From Cryoendolithus antarcticus (Eukaryota > Ascomycota > Dothideomycetes > Cladosporiales > Cladosporiaceae): 64,000 nucleotides of DNA. The notes under the pieces are model-generated. The model was given only the letters and a program-made list of their open reading frames with translations, ran no database searches and was not told where the DNA came from. Of the stretch, positions 19,394-29,579 are shown one piece after another. Where the stretch lies: positions 1 to 64,000 of the forward strand of contig NAJO01000042.1 in the NCBI GenBank assembly GCA_002077065.1. Reading direction: 5' to 3'. The translations under genes were made by a program, and so were the position numbers. Numbering within the stretch: position 1 is the first letter of the stretch; each line of letters begins with the position of its first letter.

Positions 19394-22300
19394 ATGTCTA
19401 TGAGCATCGAGGAGCTCGATGCCACCGTGCGCTCCTTTTACGAGGGCCGCGGTGAGCAGCAGAAGACGGCACAGGCAAGTCTCAACCAGTTCAAGGAGAA
19501 TCCCGACGCCTGGCTGCTGGTCGACAAGATCCTGCAAGATGCGCAATACCCACAGACCAAGTTCCTCGGTTTGCAAGTCCTCGACAATGTCATCATGACA
19601 CGGTGGAAGGTGCTGCCTCGTGAGCAGTGCCAGGGCATCCGAAACTTCGTCGTCAACTTCATCATTCAGCTCAGCGGTACAGACGAGAGTCTGAAGAAGG
19701 AGCGCACATTGTTGAACAAGCTTAATTTGGTCCTGGTCAGCATACTCAAGCAGGAGTGGCCGCACAACTGGCCAACGTTCATTAACGAGATTGTCTCGAG
19801 CTGTCGCAGCAGTCTACCGATCTGCGAGAACAACATGGCAATCCTGCGGCTGCTGTCTGAGGAGGTCTTCGATTTCTCTGCTGAGCAGATGACCTCGACG
19901 AAGACGCGGCAGCTGAAGCAGAGCATGTGCGATGAGTTCACCAGCATCTACAACCTCTGCTCAGAGATCCTGCGCACAGCAGACCAGCAAAGCTTGATCA
20001 AAGCAACACTCGAAACACTGCTGCGCTTCCTCAACTGGATCCCGCTGGGCTACATCTTCGAGACGCCTCCCAGTGGTTCGTCGCTAATCGAGACTCTGCG
20101 CAGCCGCTTCCTCGAAGCACCTGAGTTCCGAAACATCACGCTCAAGTGTCTGACGGAGATCGGGAGCTTACAGACGGAGCATGCATGGGACGAGAAGCTG
20201 GTGCAGATGTTTACTGAGACACTGACGACCATCTCCAAGATCATTCCCCTCTCACTCGACCTGCGCAGCACATACGCTTCTTCGAATAGCAGAGATCAGG
20301 AGTTCGTGCAGAACCTTGCACTATTCCTCACAAACTTCTTCACTAACCATCTCACCATCATCGGGGCACTCCCCAATCGCGACTACCTCCTCCATGGCCA
20401 CTTCTACCTCATTCGGATCAGCCAGATCGACGACCGTGAGATCTTCAAGATCTGCCTCGAGTATTGGACGAACTTAGTCTGTCAGCTGTACGACGAAATG
20501 CAGCAGCTGCCAATTACTGATGTGAACCCACTGGTGAGCCTGGGTGTTAGTGGGCTATCGAACGGGAGCGCATCAAGTCCAGGCAACCTCCAGAACTACC
20601 CGTTGCGAAAGCACAAGTACACCGATGTGCTTTCGAATCTCCGGCAAGTCATGATCGAGAAGATGGTGCGGCCCGAGGAGGTGTTGATTGTGGAGAACGA
20701 CGAGGGTGAGATCGTGCGCGAGTTCGTGAAAGAGTCGGACACAATACAGCTGTACAAGACTACGAGAGAGTGCTTGGTGTTCTTGACGCATCTGGATGTC
20801 GTTGATACCGAGCAGATCATGTCCGAGAAGCTGGCGAGACAGGTCGATGGCACCGAGTGGAGCTGGGGTAATTGCAACACACTCTGCTGGGCGATCGGAT
20901 CAATATCTGGAGCCATGAACGAAGAGACTGAGAAGCGTTTCCTGGTCACAGTCATCAAGGATCTGCTTGGCCTGACTGAGATGAAGCGCGGGAAGGACAA
21001 CAAGGCGGTGGTGGCCTCGAACATCATGTACATTGTCGGACAGTACCCGCGCTTCCTCAAGGCGCATTGGAAGTTTCTTAAGACGGTCGTCAACAAGCTC
21101 TTCGAGTTCATGCACGAGACCCACGAGGGTGTACAGGACATGGCCTGCGATACATTCATCAAGATCGCCAACAAGTGCAAGCGGCACTTCGTCATCACAC
21201 AGCCGGGCGAGAACGAGGCGTTCATCGATGAGATTGTCCGGACGATGCGCAAGATCACTTGCGATCTGTCTCCACAGCAGGTGCACACATTTTACGAGGC
21301 CTGCGGGTACATGATCAGCGCGCAAGGACACAAGAACTCACAAGAGCGTCTGATCGGCGAGCTGATGGCACTGCCCAACCAAGCATGGGATCAGATCATA
21401 CAGCGCGCACGCGAGGATCCCAACATACTGCAGGACGGCGAGACGATCAAGATCATCGGCAACATCATGAAGACGAACGTGGCAGCATGCAGTTCCATCG
21501 GCAGCTACTTCTACCCACAGATTGGCAGGATATACGTTGACATGCTGACGATGTATCGGGCTTCCTCATCACTCATCGACGAGGCGGTGCAGCGTGAGGG
21601 TAACGTTGCAACCAAGATGCCGAGAGTACGAGGTCTGAGGACGGTCAAGAAGGAGATCCTCAAGCTCATCACGACGTATGTGGAGAAGGCAGACGATATG
21701 GACATGATCCACCAGACTGTCGTGCCGCCACTGCTCGAGGCTGTACTGCTCGATTACAAGCGCAATGTGCCCGACGCACGAGAGGCAGAGGTGTTGGCGG
21801 TCATCACTATGTTGATCAACAAGCTTCAGGTACGTTGGACACCGCACATCTCTAAGTACATGATGGTGCGCCATCTCGCGCCTGCAAACGTGACAGCAGC
21901 TGACTTGACTTCACAGGGCATGATGACCGAGCAAGTGCCCGCTATCCTCGACGCCGTATTTGAATGCACACTCGATATGATCAACAAAGACTTCTCCGAG
22001 TACCCCGAGCATCGCGTTGAGTTCTTCCGCCTCCTGCGACAGATCAATCAGCGCTGCTTCCCGGCCCTTCTTACACTGGACCAAGCACACTTCAAGCTCG
22101 TTATCGACAGCTGCATGTGGGCTTCGAAGCACGACAACAGGCTTGTCGAAGGCGAGGGTCTACAGATGTGCATCGAGCTCATCAGCAACATGGCCGAGCA
22201 TACTGATCCCGCCACTTGCAATGCCTTCTTCCAGTCGTTCTACACCACCATACTGCAGGACGTCTTCTTCGTGCTCACCGACTCGGATCACAAGGCAGGC

Positions 22301-22708
22301 TTTAAGTACCAGTCCATGCTCCTCTCGCGCATGTTCTGGCTGGTGGGCGCGAACAAGATCCAAGGCGCAATCTACACCTCCGACCAGGCCCAGCAGGGCA
22401 CAACGAACAAGGACTTCCTACAAAACTTTGTCGCCAACCTGCTCTCGAACGCCTTCCCCAATCTCCAAGCAGCACAGATCTCATCATTCATCGCCAACCT
22501 CTTCGAGACCACCGAAGACCTACCGCGCTTCAAGCTCATCCTCCGTGACTTCCTGCTATCACTCAAGGAGTTCGCTGGCGATAGCGCAGAGCTGTTCACA
22601 GAAGACCGCGAGAAGGCGGCACAGGACGCGAAGTTACAGGAGCGCGAGAGGGCGATGAAAGTGGGTGGCTTGTTGAAGCCGAGTGAACTTGAAGTCGACG
22701 AGCTTTGA
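19394..22708 (+). CDS. CRM1: Exportin-1 (CRM1) nuclear export receptor
   Basis: An intronless frame of 1104 residues, slightly longer than human XPO1 (1071). The N-terminal importin-beta-like CRIME region (SIEELDATVRSFY to about residue 140) binds RanGTP. The NES-binding groove lies near residues 510-600 and includes VVASNIMYIVGQYPRFL and KLFEFMHETHEGVQDMAC. The residue equivalent to human Cys528, the site attacked by leptomycin B, is Thr528 here (codon ACT at 20975-20977), as in baker's yeast. The protein exports leucine-rich NES cargo, snRNA adaptors and pre-ribosomes. A C-terminal extension ending SELEVDEL is acidic. Confidence 0.97.
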   Translation: MSMSIEELDATVRSFYEGRGEQQKTAQASLNQFKENPDAWLLVDKILQDAQYPQTKFLGLQVLDNVIMTRWKVLPREQCQGIRNFVVNFIIQLSGTDESLKKERTLLNKLNLVLVSILKQEWPHNWPTFINEIVSSCRSSLPICENNMAILRLLSEEVFDFSAEQMTSTKTRQLKQSMCDEFTSIYNLCSEILRTADQQSLIKATLETLLRFLNWIPLGYIFETPPSGSSLIETLRSRFLEAPEFRNITLKCLTEIGSLQTEHAWDEKLVQMFTETLTTISKIIPLSLDLRSTYASSNSRDQEFVQNLALFLTNFFTNHLTIIGALPNRDYLLHGHFYLIRISQIDDREIFKICLEYWTNLVCQLYDEMQQLPITDVNPLVSLGVSGLSNGSASSPGNLQNYPLRKHKYTDVLSNLRQVMIEKMVRPEEVLIVENDEGEIVREFVKESDTIQLYKTTRECLVFLTHLDVVDTEQIMSEKLARQVDGTEWSWGNCNTLCWAIGSISGAMNEETEKRFLVTVIKDLLGLTEMKRGKDNKAVVASNIMYIVGQYPRFLKAHWKFLKTVVNKLFEFMHETHEGVQDMACDTFIKIANKCKRHFVITQPGENEAFIDEIVRTMRKITCDLSPQQVHTFYEACGYMISAQGHKNSQERLIGELMALPNQAWDQIIQRAREDPNILQDGETIKIIGNIMKTNVAACSSIGSYFYPQIGRIYVDMLTMYRASSSLIDEAVQREGNVATKMPRVRGLRTVKKEILKLITTYVEKADDMDMIHQTVVPPLLEAVLLDYKRNVPDAREAEVLAVITMLINKLQVRWTPHISKYMMVRHLAPANVTAADLTSQGMMTEQVPAILDAVFECTLDMINKDFSEYPEHRVEFFRLLRQINQRCFPALLTLDQAHFKLVIDSCMWASKHDNRLVEGEGLQMCIELISNMAEHTDPATCNAFFQSFYTTILQDVFFVLTDSDHKAGFKYQSMLLSRMFWLVGANKIQGAIYTSDQAQQGTTNKDFLQNFVANLLSNAFPNLQAAQISSFIANLFETTEDLPRFKLILRDFLLSLKEFAGDSAELFTEDREKAAQDAKLQERERAMKVGGLLKPSELEVDEL

Positions 22709-23678
22709 CTTGATGAAGAGGTGCCGCTTAGCAAGGGCGTTGGTGGAGTTTCCAGAGGTGCTATTGAGCTTGCGCAAGCGCTCGGATTGTGAGTGCGTAT
22801 GGGCATTGATAAATTTGAGTAAGCCCTCGGTGTGGCAAGCCAGTCCAAGCGCCAAGAGCCACGGGCGTCACGCAAAGCATGTCCGCGGCCAGCGCCACGA
22901 ATTGAGCATGCTTTCGAGTGAGATACTAGCAGCGCCGAGAGCGCAGAGCGTAGAGAATAGCTGAGTGAGATGCAGATATCGTAGACAAAATCGAATGCAT
23001 GTTGATGAAGGCACATCTTCGCGCACGTGACTGACTGATGGCTTCGGTACTTTGCATACGGGCGCCGGCAGGGCTGATGAGGCGCAGCAAGTTCACAGAT
23101 TTGGCGAGCGATCACGCATTTAGCACCTGTCTCGGCCATGTCGCGCTGTCACCTTTGGTGTTGCCTTCGCATCCATAGCATGCCAGCGATCATGTTTGTT
23201 GTGGTCACGATGAGGCTTTCGCCGTACAATAGTCATGGTCGCGTGTCATGCCACATCCCACAACATCGAGAGATGGACACGCGGCGCAACCAAGGTTGAT
23301 CCCGCTTCTCCCGAACGCCCGACTGTATCCAGCCTAGCAGCTCGTATCACTCTGCGTGCCTCGCTTTGGCGGGCGTTTGAAGGGGAACGTTACATGTTAT
23401 CCTCCCAATTCTCTTCCGCGCGTCGCCTTTCACTGCAGTCGCTTGTGTTTCTGTCTTGTACATGCAACTGTACCGTCTCATCACTGATCTGTTCATACAC
23501 TCGCTTGAGATCACTCGCTTGCTCCGTGACTTCTTCGTCACCGAAAGACACGAGCTCAGGAGATCTTATTTCCGCTACTGCCAATCATCAACCTCATACA
23601 CCGGCACCGCACATCCTCATCATCAGCTATCTCGACCACATCCGGCTCTCCATCACGTGAGAGGGCAGTCCGCCGTTG
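22709..23678. other. Spacer between exportin-1 and mucin-like gene
   Basis: About 970 bases. A 141-codon frame at 23235-23660 is compositionally unremarkable and lacks a motif. An upstream exon of the following gene could lie here. Nothing else is seen. Confidence 0.4.
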
Positions 23679-24725
23679 ATGCGCCCGCCATCTGAAATGC
23701 TGTCTCTTTTTCTTGGCTTCGCTCAGATCAGCGCGCAGGACGTACCCGCCGGCATTATGCCTAAGCGACAGGTCGTCGGGACAGGCGTAACCACATCGTC
23801 GAGCACGCCGGTGACCACATCAGATCCGCCAACGACGTCGTCGCAGCCGCCGACTACGACGTCAACACCGCCAACGACCACGAGCTCGCCACCCACTACT
23901 ACTCCACCGACGACAACGCCCCCGACAACCACGCCGACAAGCACACCTCCTACCACCACACCCACAACCAGCTCGGAGACATCGCAGGGAAACACAGATC
24001 CGACCACGACGCCTCCCACCACGTCAGAAGCAAGCACTTCGCGAACCACGTTCACCTCGGATGATCCATCAACAACTGTGCAAACCACAATACCCGTCAC
24101 TACAACAAACGCCCAAGGCTCCACAATCACATCCAGCCTTGTCACCAGCACTGCAGCACCCAGATCAACCCCCACAACCTCAGCAATCGTCCGCACCGAG
24201 TCCGGGTCGTCCAGCAATCTCGTCATAGTAGGCAGCAGCACGATAGACCGGAACAAGCTCTCCTCAGCAACCACCATCACCTCTGCGCTCGTGGCTGAGC
24301 AGACCCAGGAATATGTAACGACCACATTCTGGACTTCCAATGGCGTAGTCAGTAGTTCCGTCTACACCACTAGCCGTGTTGTGTCGTCTACCACTGGCTA
24401 TGCGACAGCGACTATTGATCCTTCGCTCGCCAGTGGTGGCGGTGGGTCGGGCAGTTCGCTATCGCCAGGGACAAAGTCCGTCATTGGCGGTGTGGTAGGA
24501 GGTATCGGTGGCGCAATATTGCTTGGTGGTCTGGCGATTGTGGCCTGGCGACTATGGGGCCGGAAGAAGCGTGAGGCTGTGCCGGATGACTACATGGAGA
24601 GCCCTGGGGACAGTATACACCGGCAGAAGAGCGAGCGGTCGGCTGGTGGGCAGCCCATGGCGCAGAACGCGTTTCCGAGCTATGGGAACCCGCATGGGCC
24701 GGTGAATACTTCGAGTAATTTCTGA
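23679..24725 (+). CDS. Ser/Thr/Pro-rich single-pass membrane protein (mucin-like)
   Basis: About 348 residues. From about residue 35 to 210 the protein is almost only Thr, Ser and Pro, with TTTPP-type repeats that should be heavily O-mannosylated. A single transmembrane helix near residues 268-292 (SVIGGVVGGIGGAILLGGLA) has Gly-rich packing motifs and is followed by a basic WGRKKRE stop-transfer and a short cytosolic tail. This layout matches fungal cell-surface sensors or adhesins of the Mid2/Axl2/SKG6 type, though no specific family is identified. A short hydrophobic stretch (MLSLFLGFAQISAQ, from the ATG at 23697) may be the signal peptide; 23679 is the first in-frame ATG. Confidence 0.7.
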   Translation: MRPPSEMLSLFLGFAQISAQDVPAGIMPKRQVVGTGVTTSSSTPVTTSDPPTTSSQPPTTTSTPPTTTSSPPTTTPPTTTPPTTTPTSTPPTTTPTTSSETSQGNTDPTTTPPTTSEASTSRTTFTSDDPSTTVQTTIPVTTTNAQGSTITSSLVTSTAAPRSTPTTSAIVRTESGSSSNLVIVGSSTIDRNKLSSATTITSALVAEQTQEYVTTTFWTSNGVVSSSVYTTSRVVSSTTGYATATIDPSLASGGGGSGSSLSPGTKSVIGGVVGGIGGAILLGGLAIVAWRLWGRKKREAVPDDYMESPGDSIHRQKSERSAGGQPMAQNAFPSYGNPHGPVNTSSNF

Positions 24726-25228
24726 GGGAAGCGTAGGGATAGATTTGAAGTGAGGAAGTGATGTCTGGGTATACTGTGATGCATTACTAGCGTTATGATT
24801 GCATTGGGACTGGAATGGAGGGGACGGGTAAGTTGTGCAAGGCTCGTTATGGGTGGACATGGTGTATCGATCTATGGATTGACATGTCTGCCAAAGTAGT
24901 CATTTGTACTTAGTTGTATAGCATGAACACCACAAGTATCCGTGAAAGCGTTTCGACAGATTGTGTCCAAGCAAAAAGCTGGCGTAGTAGAACGTAGTTG
25001 ACTCCATGGGTTTGGCCTGCGAACGCGTCGCGTGAGGCAGTCCAGAGCTCCTTGGCAATATCATCGCTCCCACGGCCTCATTTGCCTACGATACAGCTGA
25101 GCGGTACGCTGCACGTGTTGCCGTAACCTTCTCGGGGACTGAGGCTGGTAAAAGGCGTCCAACTCGTGCCATGGGACCATAATGACTCCTACTCCACCGC
25201 CGTGACCGACATCTCTGATCTCGCAACA
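24726..25228. other. Spacer upstream of Mediator subunit 5
   Basis: 503 bases, no conserved frame. The following frame opens at 25127 but has no ATG before 25229. Confidence 0.4.
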
Positions 25229-28200
25229 ATGCCTCACGCCTTCACAGATTCGCCCTCCAAGGGATGGTCGGTCGCGCTTTCGAACGCTCTGAAGCGGCAC
25301 ATCCGTCCAGAGCATCTACCCCTTCGCGAGCTGGCTGCGAGATACCCGACTACTCAACTAGACATCGCCGACGCTGTCATCTTGCTCCACGATGTCGAGT
25401 CATATCCATTCGTCAATCCCTTGATTCCGAAGTACATCGAGGCTCTGGTCTTGGCTGGCAGCACTGGCATTAGTGATGTACTGCTGTCCCTGTTACAGCA
25501 CTCGGCGTTCGTCAAGCACTCTCCCAGCGAACACGAGGAATCGTTGGCTTCTGTCTTTCCATCTCTGGAGGAACAAGTCTTCTCGCTGCTCCGAGTGCTG
25601 GTCATCAAGAGCAAGCTGCCGGCCTCGCAATGGCGGTCCAAAGCTACAACCTTCACCTTGACTCGATGGCTCCACGAAGCTCGGAAGATTAACGAGCGTG
25701 AAGTTGGAAAGCAGCTGAGTGCTGGGCTCATGGCAGCCGGTGCGGGTGCTCACACTGGGATCTTCGAGTCCCTGTGCCTGCTGGTGATCTCGATATTTGG
25801 TCAGCCAACGTTTCGAGAGATTGAGAAGCAGCGCTGGTGGACGTCACGGAAACAGGCCATTGCGGTTGAGATGCAGAGCTACGATGCCAATGTTCTACAA
25901 TGGCTGCAGTCGCAATATACTGGACATCTGCAGAACCTGACCAAGAATCGGCCGTTCCGCGTAATCGATGAGAAAGGTATACCAATCTTCGCAGACGAGG
26001 AGTTACTGATGACGATACCGGCGCTGCGCATGTCGCATACGAGAGCTGGACTGTTCATTTGGCTCAATGCCTGCCTTTGCGCAAGACCTTTGACTGACGA
26101 TGCGAGCATGCGAAATCACGTTTTGGTCCGGTACAGTGAGAACGTACAGGAGGCGGCTGCTGGACTAATAGTCGCGTCATTCGACGTGCTCACGAACGCC
26201 ATACTGGGAGGCGATTCAAGTCGTGTCATCAGGTCATTCGTTTGCAACAAGTTACCGCTATTACTACAGGGACTATTCAGCTTCGCAAAACCTAACGCTT
26301 CGGAGGCTGCCATACAAAGTACGCTCTCCGCTGTCAACATGGAGCCACTATCGCCTCTCACGGCGGGTGCGACAGGAGCTCGCGATGTGCTCAAAAAGAC
26401 CCGCGCGGACTTCTTGCAGGCTTGTGTAATGCACACGCTTGTCTCTGATACTGTGGCGAGCGCGATGTCTCCGGAGCCTTCGGCTACCACGGCAAAGGCT
26501 ACGCGCTATACCAGAGAAGGGCTCATGACACAGTGTGCTCACAACACTGCTCGGCTTGAGGCTATAATCATGGAGCTAGACGGTATGCAAGGAAACGCCG
26601 GGGCTATCGCAGGGTGTCTGATTGGCATTGTGCTCAATCTTGTCACAGCGAAAGACACTATGACGCTGAAGTCTGTCTGCAATGTCCTGCTGCGCAAGAT
26701 TGAGCTAGCCGATGTACTGCTGCAGTACATTCAGCCTGCCGACCTGCTTACTCCACTGTATCGGACTCTCGATGACTGGGTGCACGACGAAGATCAGAGC
26801 GAATTCCAGCCGCCCTACGAAGAGTTCGCGTGCATTCTCTTACTAGTGCTGGCCATTCACCACCGATACGATCTCACGGTGCTCGAAGCAGGAGCGTTCA
26901 CAGCGGACGGCTTCGTTGCAAAAGTACTATTCGGCCAATGGCAGAGCTACACGACCGCAGAGCTTTCTGAACAGCAGATTGCGCAGCTTTCGAAGTGGAT
27001 CGAAGGGCTGTATGCAACGGATGAGCATGGCGAAACCACTGGCATCGGTGACGAGGTCATGTCGCACTGCCCGCCCCAAGCGTTTTATGTCCTGGTCCCG
27101 ACTCTATTCGAACAGAGCATCCTGGCATGCAAATCTGGTCAGATGTCTGTCGAGACTGCTAGAGGTGGACAAGAATTCCTGCTTGAGCCCTTCCTCCTAC
27201 CGTCACTCGTTGGTGGACTGTTGTGGATTGTCAAGCGATCCTGGGAAGATCACGCCGACGGCGACATTCTCCTGCAGATCCTGGACAAGCTCTTGCGTCC
27301 ATCGAGTAGCTCACAAGACATGCAAGTCATGCACAAGGCAATCCTTGCAATTGTCGCAACGCCGTTGATCAAGTCACTGAAGATACTCGTCTTGCAACGA
27401 CCGGACAAGCGCAAGGAGGCTGAAAGCCTGATCGCGATACTTACACCTCATCTACACCGCTCAAGAACCTTGGCGTCGCGTGATCCAAATGAGGCGTCCA
27501 CCAAAGGTACAATCGATCAGTTGCGGAAGGCAGTGAAGGAGCTTGTGCAGTGGGCGACGGGCGGAGGACAGGGCACTTTGCCAACCTATAAATCGACTGT
27601 CATTCATGCCGCAACATCGTCGTCTGGGTACGACGCAGTTCTGCAAGTCATCATCGACGAGCTCGCAGTCCAAACGAGCGCGCATCGTGGACCAATTGCA
27701 CTCGATATCTGCACCGCCATCGTCTGTGCTCCAGCGCCGTCTTCATACACATCACTACTCGAGCTCAGCAATTCGCTGGTCAGCACGCCGCGAAAAACTC
27801 TTGAAATACGCGACATGCTCCGCGTGCACGCAGCCAATGTGCAAGCCTTACAGGAACTGCCATCTGCAGAAGCCGCTGCACTCATACAGCTTTCGAGAGC
27901 TGTGGCTGCTCAGAGCGCCATCTCACCCAGCGCGCTCGTCAGCCTCAGCGTTCCGACGGCCGAGCAAGCCGTGACAGACCAGGTCATGAAGGATCTCGGC
28001 TTGACGACTGAGGGCGCGACCCTTGACGACTCGCTGTTCGATCCAGCGGCGACATTCGATAATGATACAGACTTCGCCAATGTCAATTTCGATGTCGCAG
28101 CGGATGCTACCCTGAACTTGACGGAGACGCAGACTCAAGACATCAATAACTTGATGGCTGCAGACATCAGCGGCATGCAGATCGATCCTTCGACCAATAT

Positions 28201-28357
28201 GTTTAGCGCAGATAGCATTGTTTTCGACGCGAATCAGCCAGTCCTTACAGGCAATGATGCCCTCATGGGCAACTCGGGTAACGTTGAGAATGCTGAGGAA
28301 GACATCTTCGCCGGCTTGGACTTCGAGCAAGAAACCATGGACTTCAATTTTGATTGA
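25229..28357 (+). CDS. Mediator complex subunit 5 (Nut1-like)
   Basis: The first in-frame ATG gives 1042 residues in one exon. The N-terminus (WSVALSNALKRHIRPEHLPL, then PLIPKYIEALVLAG) and the all-helical body match fungal Med5, a tail-module subunit that links activators to RNA polymerase II. The C-terminal 100 residues are acidic and end EDIFAGLDFEQETMDFNFD, a common feature of ascomycete Med5. The family is poorly conserved, so the name rests on overall layout, length and these end segments. An upstream GTG at 25166 is not a credible start. Confidence 0.75.
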   Translation: MPHAFTDSPSKGWSVALSNALKRHIRPEHLPLRELAARYPTTQLDIADAVILLHDVESYPFVNPLIPKYIEALVLAGSTGISDVLLSLLQHSAFVKHSPSEHEESLASVFPSLEEQVFSLLRVLVIKSKLPASQWRSKATTFTLTRWLHEARKINEREVGKQLSAGLMAAGAGAHTGIFESLCLLVISIFGQPTFREIEKQRWWTSRKQAIAVEMQSYDANVLQWLQSQYTGHLQNLTKNRPFRVIDEKGIPIFADEELLMTIPALRMSHTRAGLFIWLNACLCARPLTDDASMRNHVLVRYSENVQEAAAGLIVASFDVLTNAILGGDSSRVIRSFVCNKLPLLLQGLFSFAKPNASEAAIQSTLSAVNMEPLSPLTAGATGARDVLKKTRADFLQACVMHTLVSDTVASAMSPEPSATTAKATRYTREGLMTQCAHNTARLEAIIMELDGMQGNAGAIAGCLIGIVLNLVTAKDTMTLKSVCNVLLRKIELADVLLQYIQPADLLTPLYRTLDDWVHDEDQSEFQPPYEEFACILLLVLAIHHRYDLTVLEAGAFTADGFVAKVLFGQWQSYTTAELSEQQIAQLSKWIEGLYATDEHGETTGIGDEVMSHCPPQAFYVLVPTLFEQSILACKSGQMSVETARGGQEFLLEPFLLPSLVGGLLWIVKRSWEDHADGDILLQILDKLLRPSSSSQDMQVMHKAILAIVATPLIKSLKILVLQRPDKRKEAESLIAILTPHLHRSRTLASRDPNEASTKGTIDQLRKAVKELVQWATGGGQGTLPTYKSTVIHAATSSSGYDAVLQVIIDELAVQTSAHRGPIALDICTAIVCAPAPSSYTSLLELSNSLVSTPRKTLEIRDMLRVHAANVQALQELPSAEAAALIQLSRAVAAQSAISPSALVSLSVPTAEQAVTDQVMKDLGLTTEGATLDDSLFDPAATFDNDTDFANVNFDVAADATLNLTETQTQDINNLMAADISGMQIDPSTNMFSADSIVFDANQPVLTGNDALMGNSGNVENAEEDIFAGLDFEQETMDFNFD

Positions 28358-28579
28358 TACTCATGATATGGATTGCGCATCAACATGACCTGAATGCGCC
28401 TTTTCCATTCTAGTATGGCTCGTCCAAGGGTCGTACGAGTCGCAAGACTGACAGTAGCGAAATGTGCTTGAACTTCGCTGCAGTCCGAGGTGGTCAGCTA
28501 CAAGCGGGGTACAAGCGTCGCAGGGAATCGCACATTTGTACTTTACAGAGCATCGGTACTATAATTGCAATACCTAAGC

Positions 28580-29538
28580 ATGCCGTACTCGATCAAAGGA
28601 CGCAATGTCCTGGTCACTGGAGGATCGAGGTCAGTGGTGAGCGAGATCGCAATCAGGCGCCAACTCCACCTGCCGCCTCTATGACTTCAGCTAATCATCC
28701 TTACACTACAGAGGGCTCGGCGCTGAGATCGCAAGGAAGTTCGCAGCCGAGGGTGCTAACGTCGCGATCAACTACGCCAACAATGAGGAGCCCGCCCGGA
28801 AGTTGGCCGCCGAACTGAAGGAAAACTACAAAGTCAAGACGACCGTGATCAAAGCCGACTGCGGGAACATGGCAGATGTGACTGCCTGCGTTCAAGAAGC
28901 GACCAAGTTCTTCGGAGGCCTCGACATCATTATTGGCAATCACGGCTGGACTCGGTTCTCAGACTTCAACGATCTTGAAGCATTGAGTGAAGCCGAGTGG
29001 GATAAGTGCTTCAAAACCAATGTGCTGGGCATGAAGCAGCTTGTCTCAAGCTCGCTCCCTACTTTCAACGCCAATCCCGAGGGCGGCGTAGTCATCATCA
29101 CGAGCTCGATCGCGGGCAAGACTATCGGAGGGAGCTCCATGGCGTACTCTGTGACGAAAGCAGCCCAGCTACATCTCGTCAAGTGCATGGCGAAGACCCA
29201 GGGATCCAAAGTCAGGATCAACGCAATTTTGCCTGGTCTGCTACTGACTGACTGGGGCTTGAGCTACGGCGATGAGAGGATTGCCGCACTGAAAGACGCG
29301 GCTGTGCTGAAGAAGGAGGTCAGTCAATCTCGTAACTTGCAACATATGGACTCTGCTAATGCAGTCTGCTTCAGACCGGGCTTGAGGACTGTGCGAACGC
29401 ATACATATCGTTGGCTGAGAACACGTCAATCACCGGACAATTCTTACACATCGGTAGGTATCTAGCTTTTCGAGACATCTAGAGCTGTCACTGATATTGG
29501 ACGATGCAGACTCCGGGCTCGCTGTACAGCACTTCTAA
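28580..29538 (+). CDS. Short-chain dehydrogenase/reductase (SDR)
   Basis: Four exons: 28580-28629, 28712-29318, 29375-29453 and 29510-29538, total 254 residues. Splicing restores the TGGSRGLGAEIA dinucleotide-binding glycine motif across intron 1 (82 bases) and the C-terminal GQFLHIDSGLAVQHF across introns 2 and 3 (56 bases each). The catalytic site is the Ser pair at SSMAYSVTKAA, giving the YxxxK signature. The usual NNAG is replaced by IGNHG. Classical SDRs of this size are NAD(P)-dependent oxidoreductases; the substrate is unknown. The gene ends 41 bases from the end of the methyltransferase on the opposite strand. Confidence 0.88.
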
Positions 29539-29579
29539 TCGAACAGTACGACTCCACTGCTGATCATACCCGAGCGACA

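Noticed and set aside
23235..23660. 141-codon frame upstream of the mucin-like gene
   Set aside because: No conserved motif, and composition matches non-coding neighbours.
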